From Bacteroidales bacterium (GTDB lineage Bacteria; Bacteroidota; Bacteroidia; Bacteroidales; UBA10428): a stretch of 41,188 nt of DNA. The translations under genes were made by a program, and so were the position numbers. This document shows, in pieces, positions 27,255 to 35,500 of this stretch; position 1 is the stretch's first letter, and each line of letters opens with the position of its first letter. The notes below the pieces were generated by a model, which had not been told where the DNA came from, ran no database searches, and saw only the letters and a program-made list of their open reading frames with translations. The stretch lies in assembly GCA_016936215.1 (NCBI GenBank), contig JAFGPL010000014.1:1-41188 (forward strand). Reading direction: 5' to 3'.

Positions 27255-28136
27255 TTAATGATGATGTAGTTTTATGGTATCTGTCAGCCTTATGGCTTCC
27301 CTGGCCTCTTTTACATCGTGTACACGCAATATGCTGGCGCCGTTCATCAGGGCAATGGTGTTTAAAACCGTTGTGCCGTTATGGGCTTCTTCGGGTGTTA
27401 CGCCAAGATGCTTATAAATCATTGATTTGCGCGATAATCCCGCCATGACAGGCAATTCAAGTATTTTTTTAAAATCCCCCAGGCGGCCCAAAAGTGCGTA
27501 ATTGTGTTCTATGGTTTTGCCAAACCCAAACCCGGGATCAACAATAATATCGGCAATGCCGGCAAGAGTGGCTTTTTTTACTTTTTCTGAAAAAAATTTC
27601 AGCAGGTCGTTTACTACATCATCATAATGAGGGTTGTTTTGCATGGTGCGGGGGGTGCCCTGCATGTGCATCATAATATAAGGTATGCCCAATCGTGATA
27701 TTGTTTCAAACATTTTTTCATCGTTTCCCCCGGCGGTAATGTCATTTATCATGTCTACCCCGTATTCTCTCACCGCAAATAATACAACCTCTGGCCGAAA
27801 AGTGTCCACGGACAAAATAGCATCCGCGTACTTTTTTCTTATTATTTTCAGCGCGGTATCAAGTCTTTTTATCTCTTCTTCTGTTGAAACCTCATCAGCC
27901 CCGGGCCGGGTTGAACAGGCTCCTATGTCAATAAAATCAGCTCCTTCTGAAATCATTTTATCAACCTTTCCGGTGATGGCCCCCTCTGTTGTATAACGGC
28001 CTCCATCGTAGAATGAGTCAGGTGTTATATTCAATATCCCCATTACCCTTGGTTGTGAAAGGTCTATCAACCTGCCTTTGCACCTGATGGTGGTTTTTCC
28101 TGAAAAAAAAGTATCTTTATCGCTCATCCGAAACAT
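27255..28136 (-). CDS. folP: dihydropteroate synthase
   Basis: It condenses 6-hydroxymethyl-dihydropterin pyrophosphate with p-aminobenzoate in folate synthesis (cytoplasm). The first signature, PRVMGILNITPDSFYDGGRY, is at residues 29-48 and contains the metal- and pterin-binding NITPDSF. The second, DIGACSTRPGA (about 70-80), is also intact. Further barrel motifs are visible: VDTFRPEV, NDITAGG, MHMQGTPRTMQ, DPGFGFGKT and the SRKSM loop. The length (293) is normal. A start three codons in (28127) is also possible. It is divergent from tmk across a 47-bp spacer. In related genomes I recall cdaA following directly; here a 21-bp array and a peptide island intervene. Confidence 0.96.
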   Translation of the reverse strand: MFRMSDKDTFFSGKTTIRCKGRLIDLSQPRVMGILNITPDSFYDGGRYTTEGAITGKVDKMISEGADFIDIGACSTRPGADEVSTEEEIKRLDTALKIIRKKYADAILSVDTFRPEVVLFAVREYGVDMINDITAGGNDEKMFETISRLGIPYIMMHMQGTPRTMQNNPHYDDVVNDLLKFFSEKVKKATLAGIADIIVDPGFGFGKTIEHNYALLGRLGDFKKILELPVMAGLSRKSMIYKHLGVTPEEAHNGTTVLNTIALMNGASILRVHDVKEAREAIRLTDTIKLHHH

Positions 28137-28183
28137 ATATTTGAGATAAAAGTAATAAAAAGTAAAAACGAATTTTTTCCGGC

Positions 28184-28861
28184 ATGAAATTTTTTGTCAC
28201 CGAAGGCCTTGACGGCTCAGGCAAATCTACGCAGGTCAGGCTGCTTACCGGGTATTTCGAAGACAGGGGGATACCTTTTAAATACCTTCATTTTCCACGC
28301 ACCGGTTCACCTGTCTTCGGTGAATTGATTGCACGTTTTCTACGCGGCGAATTGGGCGAGATCAACCAGGTACATCCCTACCTTGTGGCATTGATTTACG
28401 CGGGCGACAGAAAAGATGCTGCGGATAAAATAAGGCAGTGGCTTGACGAAGGGTACGTGGTGATGCTCGACCGGTATGTGCATTCCAACATAGCTTTTCA
28501 ATGTGCCAAACTTAATGACACGGACGAGAAGAAAAAGCTGCGAGACTGGATCAACCATCTCGAGTATGATTATTTTAAAATCCCAAAACCCGAAATCAGC
28601 CTTTTTCTCGACGTGCCTTTTTCATTCACTGCCCAGAAGCTTTCGCAGGGCAGGGATGGCGACGACCGGGGTTATCTTGCAGGGGCAAAAGATATTCATG
28701 AAGAGGACCTTTCGTTCCAGCAAAAAGTGAGGGATGTATACCTGTGGCAGGTGCAGGAGGAAGCAGATTTTAAGCTGATTGACTGTCACGGAGAAAATAG
28801 TGAAATGCTGCCGCCGGAAAAGATTTTTCAAAAAATATTAACAGCCCTGGGATTTATATAA
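28184..28861 (+). CDS. tmk: thymidylate kinase
   Basis: It phosphorylates dTMP to dTDP with ATP. The P-loop EGLDGSGKST is at residues 7-16. The base-recognition segment FPRTGSPVFGELI follows, then the catalytic DRY motif in VVMLDRYVHSNIAFQ. The lid segment SQGRDGDDRGYL is arginine-poor at its usual ATP-facing end but present. The length (225) is slightly above the usual ~210. The N-terminal MKFFVTEGLDG fits the family start exactly, supporting the ATG at 28184. It diverges from folP with a 47-bp shared promoter space. The 109-bp gap to the next gene carries a possible promoter, so it may be transcribed alone. Confidence 0.93.
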   Translation: MKFFVTEGLDGSGKSTQVRLLTGYFEDRGIPFKYLHFPRTGSPVFGELIARFLRGELGEINQVHPYLVALIYAGDRKDAADKIRQWLDEGYVVMLDRYVHSNIAFQCAKLNDTDEKKKLRDWINHLEYDYFKIPKPEISLFLDVPFSFTAQKLSQGRDGDDRGYLAGAKDIHEEDLSFQQKVRDVYLWQVQEEADFKLIDCHGENSEMLPPEKIFQKILTALGFI

Positions 28862-28909
28862 CATACAGCCCGGAGGCATTGTTAATTCCATCGCAGGTGA
28901 ATTATCGCC

Positions 28910-28939
28910 TTGAAAAAACAACCAAAAGTATTTATTTTG
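28910..28939 (+). promoter_or_regulatory. possible promoter of the DoxX-like gene
   Basis: TTG at 28910-28912 and TATTTTG at 28933-28939 resemble the Bacteroidota -33 (TTG) and -7 (TAnnTTTG) boxes, one base short in the second. They end 31 bases before the ATG at 28971. Support is by position and partial match only. Confidence 0.3.
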
Positions 28940-28970
28940 CACCTTGGTTTTAATAAATATGAAGTAAGCT

Positions 28971-30203
28971 ATGAAATCTATTCGCATTTTCAGCCGTATT
29001 TTCGTTGGTCTGGTATTTCTTTTCTCAGGTTTTGTAAAAGCAGTTGACCCGCTTGGAACTGCTTACAAGTTTTTTGATTATTTTGAGGCTTTTCATCTCG
29101 CTTTCCTCAACCCGTTAACTTTGGTTTTGTCAGTTTTGCTCAGCTCAGCCGAGCTGATCATCGGCATTAACCTTTTGCTGGGTTTAAGGATGAAAGTTAC
29201 AAGCTGGGCGCTCATGGTGTTTATGGGTGTTTTCACGTTAATCACGCTTAAACTGGCCATCAGCAACCCCGTGACTGATTGCGGTTGCTTTGGCGATGCC
29301 ATCATACTTACCAACTGGCAGACATTTTGGAAGAATGTTATCATTCTGGTACCTACTGTATTGATCTTTTTTCAGCGCGACAGGTTTCTTCCTTTTTATG
29401 GGACAGGTAAAGAATGGGTGTTGGTTGCTGTATTTACCTTCACCTTTGTTGCTTTTTCCGTTTACAATTATAACAATTTACCCCTGCTTGATTTCAGACC
29501 TTATAACATTGGTGCCGATATACCTGCAAAGATGACCATTCCTGAAGGAAGCCCGAAAGATGAGTATGAATTTGTTTTTATTTATGAAAAAAATGGCAGG
29601 CAGCAGGAGTTTTCATTGGATAACCTTCCCGATTCAACATGGAATATGGTTGACAGAAAGGAGAAACTCATCAGCAAAGGATATGTGCCGCCTGTACACG
29701 ATTTTTCCATTACCACGCTCGATGGGGACGATATTACACAAGATGTGCTGGATGATGTAAATTATACCTTTCTTATTGTTGCTTACGACCTGCAGAAAGC
29801 CAATAAAGAGTCGCTTACCGGGTTAAGTGCCATGGCTGAAAAATATACAAATGACAATATGAGGTTTATCTGTCTTACTTCATCTACTTTTGAGGTTATT
29901 GAAGGATTTATTGCTGAAAACAAACCGGCATTTGAAATATGCACTGCCGATAACATCACCCTAAAGACCATTGTGAGGGCTAATCCCGGGCTGGTACTGC
30001 TCAAAAAGGGTGTGATTATTGGAAAATGGCACTTCCGTAACATTCCTTATGAGTGTGAGGGTGACCTTTTAGCCTTTTCACTTAATGAGCAGAGAATTTC
30101 CAGGTCGCGTATGTCGGTAGTTATTTCTGCATTGGGAATTATGATTATTGCTTTGGTATTTCATCTACTTAACAAAGAAGGGAAAAGAAAAACCTCCCGG
30201 TAA
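28971..30203 (+). CDS. DoxX/MauE-type membrane protein fused to a thioredoxin-like domain (BT_3928 type)
   Basis: Residues 1-140 contain four membrane helices of the DoxX/MauE kind (IFVGLVFLFSGFVKAVDPLG; the GFxK-DP pattern is characteristic) and a CGC motif (DCGCFGDA, Cys104 and Cys106) between helices 3 and 4. A fifth helix follows near 147-165. The central and C-terminal part (about 225-375) has the strand order of a thioredoxin-like domain (FSITTLDGDDITQDVLDD, YTFLIVAYDL, NPGLVLLKKGVIIGKWH), but the position of the redox CxxC is taken by AYDLQK. A last helix (VISALGIMIIALVFHLL) and a basic tail end the protein. Its place directly before tpiA is common in Bacteroidota. A redox or membrane-maintenance role is inferred. 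Confidence 0.85.
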   Translation: MKSIRIFSRIFVGLVFLFSGFVKAVDPLGTAYKFFDYFEAFHLAFLNPLTLVLSVLLSSAELIIGINLLLGLRMKVTSWALMVFMGVFTLITLKLAISNPVTDCGCFGDAIILTNWQTFWKNVIILVPTVLIFFQRDRFLPFYGTGKEWVLVAVFTFTFVAFSVYNYNNLPLLDFRPYNIGADIPAKMTIPEGSPKDEYEFVFIYEKNGRQQEFSLDNLPDSTWNMVDRKEKLISKGYVPPVHDFSITTLDGDDITQDVLDDVNYTFLIVAYDLQKANKESLTGLSAMAEKYTNDNMRFICLTSSTFEVIEGFIAENKPAFEICTADNITLKTIVRANPGLVLLKKGVIIGKWHFRNIPYECEGDLLAFSLNEQRISRSRMSVVISALGIMIIALVFHLLNKEGKRKTSR

Positions 30204-30331
30204 TGCATTTAGCTGATCTTAGTGAATGACCAGTCGCCTGAATTTTTATACTCATGACATAGTTTATTAAGCTGGAGTTAATCATCCCAAGCCTGTCCCA
30301 ATACTTTATGCATCTGTTCAAAAAAAAATTC

Positions 30332-30339
30332 TAAATTTG
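30332..30339 (+). promoter_or_regulatory. tpiA: -7 promoter box of tpiA
   Basis: TAAATTTG matches the Bacteroidota -7 consensus TAnnTTTG exactly. It lies 38 bases before the ATG of tpiA, giving a leader of about 30 nt. The expected upstream -33 TTTG is not clear, which lowers confidence. Confidence 0.5.
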
Positions 30340-30377
30340 CGGCTTCCATCAATAGTAATTTATTAAACCAATAAAAA

Positions 30378-31127
30378 ATGAGAAAAAAGATAGTTGCAGG
30401 AAACTGGAAGATGAACAACACGCTCCAGGAGGGTATTCAACTGGCAAAAGATGTTTGTAACAAGACCATTCCGCAGGATGTTAAGGTGATACTTGGCACT
30501 CCTTTCATTCATCTTACCGAGGTGGCAAAAGTAGTTAAGGGCACCCCCGTGGCTGTTGCCGCGCAAAACTGTGCCGATAAGGCCGCCGGGGCCTATACCG
30601 GTGAAGTATCTGCCGCCATGATTAAATCGGCAGGTATTGAATATGTCATCCTTGGTCATTCAGAGCGCCGTGCCTACTATGGCGAAACAAATACCATTCT
30701 TGCAGAAAAGGTGAAGCTGGCGCTTGAGAACGGTTTGCTCCCCATATTCTGCATCGGCGAAGTGCTTGAAGAGAGAGAATCCGGTATTTTATTCGATGTG
30801 ATAAAAAAACAACTTGAAGAGGGTTTATTTTTTCTCGGTGCCGATGAGTTTAAAAAAGTGGTTATAGCTTACGAACCTGTATGGGCCATTGGTACAGGAA
30901 AAGTGGCAACTCCCGCGCAGGCACAGGAAATGCACGCGTATATACGCCAACAGGTTGCTGCTAAATACGGCAACACCATGGCCGATGATACCACCATTTT
31001 GTATGGCGGCAGTTGCAAAGCTTCCAATGCCGGTGAACTCTTTGCCAATCCCGATGTAGACGGCGGGCTTATCGGAGGTGCTTCGCTTAAGGCCGACGAG
31101 TTTCTCGGCATTGTAAACGCTTTCTGA
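30378..31127 (+). CDS. tpiA: triosephosphate isomerase
   Basis: It interconverts dihydroxyacetone phosphate and glyceraldehyde 3-phosphate in glycolysis (cytoplasm). The active-site residues are all visible: Asn9 and Lys11 in AGNWKMN, His94 in ILGHSERR, and Glu166 in [12 protein letters not shown], whose AIGTGK part is the flexible lid. The phosphate-binding [10 protein letters not shown] and GGLIGGASL near the C-terminus are intact. The length (249) is standard. The start is fixed by [12 protein letters not shown] and by the promoter box 38 bases upstream. It follows the DoxX-like gene after a 174-bp gap and is followed by ~500 bp of nested inverted repeats. Confidence 0.98.
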   Translation: MRKKIVAGNWKMNNTLQEGIQLAKDVCNKTIPQDVKVILGTPFIHLTEVAKVVKGTPVAVAAQNCADKAAGAYTGEVSAAMIKSAGIEYVILGHSERRAYYGETNTILAEKVKLALENGLLPIFCIGEVLEERESGILFDVIKKQLEEGLFFLGADEFKKVVIAYEPVWAIGTGKVATPAQAQEMHAYIRQQVAAKYGNTMADDTTILYGGSCKASNAGELFANPDVDGGLIGGASLKADEFLGIVNAF

Positions 31128-31142
31128 TATAAGGCTTTTGTT

Positions 31143-31400
31143 AATTCCTTAAATCTTCGAGTTATTATTTATATAATTGGTGATAAACACCCTTCGACTG
31201 CGCTCAGGCTGACGAAAGTGTCAACTAATTATTAAATAGTGGTTTAGCACTATCGAGGTCTCAGGGTGACAACCCCTTCGACTTCCCACCTGCCTAATCC
31301 GCCTGAGGCCGAGGCGGACAGGCACTCAGGGTGACAGTCAGGCTGAGCGCAGTCGAAGCCTGATAGGAAAAACAAAAATAAATTGTGGATTTAAGGAATT
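31143..31400. mobile_element. nested inverted-repeat element between tpiA and prmA
   Basis: A perfect 13-bp inverted repeat (AATTCCTTAAATC at 31143-31155; GATTTAAGGAATT at 31388-31400) encloses a second pair of 22-bp arms at 31192-31213 and 31337-31358. The outer arms could be ends of a small non-autonomous element into which another repeat was inserted, or part of a long 3' hairpin of tpiA. No open frame is present. Confidence 0.45.
31192..31358. repeat. REP-like inverted repeat (CTTCGACTGCGCTCAGGCTG type)
   Basis: The left arm, beginning CTTCGACTGCGCTCAGGCTG at 31192, and the right arm, ending GAGCGCAGTCGAAG at 31358, are inverted copies of 22 bp with one mismatch. Between them lies a GC-rich hairpin around 31290-31323 (TGCCT..TCCGCCT paired with AGGCGGACAGGCA) and repeated CTCAGGGTGACA words. 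The GC content contrasts with the surroundings. I associate this word with abundant intergenic repeats of Bacteroidota; only one copy is in this window. Confidence 0.65.
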
Positions 31401-31405
31401 TTATA

Positions 31406-31546
31406 AGGCTGTCCAAAAAGTATTTTAATTCCACGCGAAGCGCGCAGCGATAAATAACTTAATATCCGCAAAAGGTTATCATGCACTTTGCGCGCTTTGG
31501 GATAATTTTAGCGATCTTTGCGTGGAACTGACTTTATTCACAGCCT
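31406..31546. mobile_element. second MITE-like element with AGGCTGT...ACAGCCT ends
   Basis: The left end AGGCTGTCCAAAAAGT at 31406 and the right end ACTTTATTCACAGCCT ending at 31546 are inverted copies, close to the ends of the element at 25704-25889. Just inside, TTCCACGC (31429-31436) pairs with GCGTGGAA (31519-31526), and the core is rich in GCGCGCTTTG-type words. There is no open frame. The core is unrelated to that of the first element, so only the ends are shared. Confidence 0.55.
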
Positions 31547-31647
31547 CTTTTATTCTATTGAATTATATACCAAAGACATCTTATAAAACAAGGTAAAAGC
31601 TTAAATACACAATTTTGCCTTTTTGTTTACAGAAGATATCATTCAGG

Positions 31648-32487
31648 ATGAAATACACAGCAGTACATTTTAAACTAAGCCGGCCGACTGAAGAATTACG
31701 CGAAATCATCATTGCAGAGTTGAGCAACACTAAGTTTGAAGGATTCCTTGAGACAGAAACCGGTGTTGTAGCGTATATTGAAACAGGAGTTATTGAAAAT
31801 ACTGATCTGCAAGGCTTTTCATTTATGAAAAACCCTGCTTTCGGTAAGATCATTACCGAGACCGAATTCATCCTTGAGAAAAACTGGAACGAGCTGTGGG
31901 AAAGTAATTACGAACCTGCCATTATTTCAGATGAAGTGGTTATTAAAGCCCCTTTTCATAACCTTGGCAAAAGGTATAAGTACGAAATAACCATCGAGCC
32001 GAAGATGTCTTTTGGCACCGGGCACCACGAAACCACCTCGCTGATGATGCAGCAGTTATCAGCATTGGATATAAAAGGACAAAGCGTGCTTGATGTGGGT
32101 TGCGGTACCGGGGTGCTGGCTATTTACGCTTCGCTAAAGGGTGCAACATCTGTCACCGCGATAGATATTAACGAATGGGCAATAGAAAATACCATCGAAA
32201 ATGCCGTAAAAAACAATGTAATAAACATTCGTGTATTGCCCGGTAATATTAATGTTCTTGAAAACGAACAGTTTGATACGGTTATTGCCAATATTACCCG
32301 CAATGTCCTTATTGAAGAAATTCCACAATACTGCAGGAGATTAAACCAACATGGTGTGCTGCTTTTAAGCGGCTTTCTGAAACCCGACCTCGGTGATATT
32401 ACCCGTGCAGCGGCAGATTACGGCATGAAATATGATTCGCATGTTCAAAAGAAGGACTGGGTAGCAGCAAAATTTTTGAAGATTTAG
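31648..32487 (+). CDS. prmA: ribosomal protein L11 methyltransferase
   Basis: It trimethylates ribosomal protein L11 using S-adenosylmethionine. I take the ATG at 31648, which gives the family-like start MKYTAVHFKL; an upstream TTG/ATG-type extension to 31615 adds only unlikely residues. An N-terminal substrate-recognition domain (about 1-100, with the WNELWESNYEP segment) leads through the KAPFHNLG region and IEPKMSFGTGHHETT, the PrmA hallmark, into the Rossmann methyltransferase fold. There VLDVGCGTGVLAIYASLKG binds the cofactor, AIDINEWAIENT follows, and the catalytic-loop strand is DTVIANITRNVL. The length (279) is normal. A good terminator follows at 32510. Confidence 0.94.
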   Translation: MKYTAVHFKLSRPTEELREIIIAELSNTKFEGFLETETGVVAYIETGVIENTDLQGFSFMKNPAFGKIITETEFILEKNWNELWESNYEPAIISDEVVIKAPFHNLGKRYKYEITIEPKMSFGTGHHETTSLMMQQLSALDIKGQSVLDVGCGTGVLAIYASLKGATSVTAIDINEWAIENTIENAVKNNVINIRVLPGNINVLENEQFDTVIANITRNVLIEEIPQYCRRLNQHGVLLLSGFLKPDLGDITRAAADYGMKYDSHVQKKDWVAAKFLKI

Positions 32488-32509
32488 ATTAACTTTAAGG
32501 TTTATTATT

Positions 32510-32539
32510 CCGGCATAAGCGTTATATGCCGGATTTTTC
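32510..32539 (+). terminator. Rho-independent terminator after prmA
   Basis: CCGGCATA (32510-32517) and TATGCCGG (32525-32532) form a perfect 8-bp stem with a 7-base loop, followed by ATTTTTC. It lies 23 bases after the prmA stop and 18 bases before the next start codon, so it separates prmA from the 1501-residue gene or attenuates reading into it. Confidence 0.8.
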
Positions 32540-32557
32540 AGACAAAAACCTTTTGTT

Positions 32558-35500
32558 ATGAAGAAATATTGCCTTTTTGTTTTTGCTTGCTTCTGTTTTA
32601 CAATAGCCTATAACCAGACGCTAAAGGAATTTTCTTCTGATCGTGAAAAATTTACAGACGATCTTGAAAAATTCATGCGCGTAAATATTACACTCAATAC
32701 AGAGGTAATTTTAAGTGATTTTCTTACCGTTTGGGGAAAGGATAGCGTGAGCACCCTAACCCCGGAGGAGCAAACCTCGGTTATTGAGATTTCGAACCTT
32801 ATGCTTAAGCGGAATTTTAAACCCGATCCGCATTTTAAAATGTTTTTGCAGAGCATTGTCTCTTTCAGCAATTCCGGGCGAAAAGATGCTTTGTTCATTC
32901 CATGGAGGGATGGGTTGCTTGAACTGCTTGACAAACGAAAAGTTTCGACTTCAAAAACTTATGAGTTCATCAGATTTCCTTCTGCACTGCTTGATTCCGG
33001 TTCATTATCTTATTCTTCTTCAACTGTTTGGCAAGCGAGTGCGACAGATTACAAATTTGTTAATGATAAAAAAGAATTTTATGTCCTTTTTGGAAAGACC
33101 GATCTTACTTGTTATGCCAAGCGTGACAGCATTGCAGTTTTTGCTACCGGGGGCCGGTATGAACCGATTGAAAAAACATGGACAGGATCGTTGGGCCTTG
33201 TCACATGGGAGAGGGGAGGGTATAGCCGCGATTCGGTATTTGCTGTGCTTGCCGATTATACCATCAACATGTCGAAGTCGGAATATACTGCTGAAAATGT
33301 ATCTTTCACAAATAAATATTTCTTTACCAAGGCACTTACAGGTACTCTTACCGATAAGGTGAAATACATACAAACAACAGGTGATGCCACTTATCCCCAA
33401 TTTGATTCTTACCAGAAAGACTTCTTTATAAAAGACCTTTATGATAATATAGATTACGAAGGAGGGCTCTCGATGCAGGGCTCAAAACTGGTGGGTACCG
33501 GTACCAGGGACAGGAATGCCCATATCAATATCTTCAGGAACGATACCCTGATGGTTAAAGCGCAAAGTGGTTATTTCGCCTTCAGGGCCGACAGGGTGAT
33601 CGGTATAAATACCAGCGTGACCATAGAGCTTCAACGTGACTCAATTTTTCATCCCGGCCTCAATTTCAGGTTTATGGTCAAAGACAGGGAACTTACCTTG
33701 TCGCGTTCTGATAACTTTACATCGCAAAGCCCTTATTTCAACTCTTACCACAACATTGACATGAGCTTTGAACAGCTTTCGTGGAAGATAAACGAACCTC
33801 TGATGCATTTCAAAGCCCCTATTGGCGCGGCAACAGGGATCGCCAACTTCGAGTCGGTAAACTTCTTTAATTACGACCGCTTTACCCAGATGCAGGGCAT
33901 GGACGATGTACACCCGTTAATTCTTATCCGCAGCTTCGCGCGTAAGGAGAAATCGGAAGAGTTTCATGCCGAAGATTTCGCCAACTACCTGCGATTGCCC
34001 GTACACCTTGTAAAGCAAATGCTGATGCGTATGTCGGTAGCCGGGTTTGTGTTTTATGATGCTAATACTGAAATGGCTGCTATTAAACCAAAACTGCATA
34101 CCTATATTGCCGCGAGTGTTGCAAATATTGATTATGATGTTATTAGTATTCCGTCGCGCACAAATGCACCTGTCGAAAATGCCATCTTCGACCTGCGCAC
34201 ATTCGACCTGACCATTAACGGTATACCGCAAATCTTTGTCAGTGATTCACAGAACGTGGCTATTTTTCCCGATAAGGAGCGAATAGTGATGAAAAAGAAC
34301 AGGGATTTTCAGTTCAACGGCACAGTGGTGGCGGGTTTGTTTACTTTCGAAGGCAATAATTTCTTTTTTAGTTACGACTCGTTCAAAATTAACCTTTTGA
34401 ATGTTGATGTTCTAAGAATAAAGTATCTCACAGGTGCAGTTGATAATTTCGGAAGATCTGAAGTTGGCGATATTGATAATGTGATCAGGCATGTTACCGG
34501 TGAAGTGCTGGTTGACAGGTCTGATAACAAGTCAGGTCGTGAAAATTATCCCGAATACCCCATTTTTATCAGTAAAGAGAGCTCTTATGTTTTTTACGAA
34601 AGATCTGATATCCAGAGCGGTGTGTATGATCAGAACGAATTTTATTTTGAGATATACCCGTATACCATGGATAGTCTCGATAATTTCAACAGGAATTCAA
34701 TGCTTTACGAGGGAGAATTTGTATCTGCCGGAATTCTTCCACCTATCGCCCAGACATTATCACTGCAAAAAGACAAATCTCTTGGGTTTAAACATGCTAC
34801 CCCAGCAGAAGGGTTGCCGCTATATGGAGGCAAAGGCAATTATATAAGCGAGATTGAGATGACCAACAGCGGACTAAGGGGAAAGGGTACCATTGAATAT
34901 CTTACTTCGGTTACGCAATCGGATGATATTCTCTTTTTCCCCGATTCACTAAATGCGAATGCCACCGATTATACCATTGCCAAAAAAACAAACGAAACGC
35001 AATATCCCCAGGTTACCGGTAAAAACGATTACATCCACTGGCTTCCTTATGCCGACGAGATGTATGCTTATAAAAAAGATATTGACTTTAAAATGTTCAA
35101 TGACTCCACCCGTTTACAGGGGAACCTTAAACTCGAACCTGCAGGATTGTCCGGCTGGGGAAGAATGGACCTGAAAAACTCCGATATCATTTCCGACAGG
35201 TTTACATATAAGTCCGACGAGATTTTTGCAGACACATCCGATTTTTATCTGAAATCATTACATTCTACTGGTTTTACTGTACTTACAGACAATGTTAAGT
35301 CGCATATTGATTTCAGGTCGAAAAAAGGATTTTTCGATTCAAACGAGGATTATTCTTTGGTGAATTTTCCCGAGAACAGGTATATCAGTTACCTCGATTA
35401 CTTTATCTGGGACATGGACCGGAAAGAACTTGAAATGGGTGCCAGGAAAACTGCCGGTACAGCGCCTGCAGACACGTTGGAAGATGCACCGGCCATAGGG

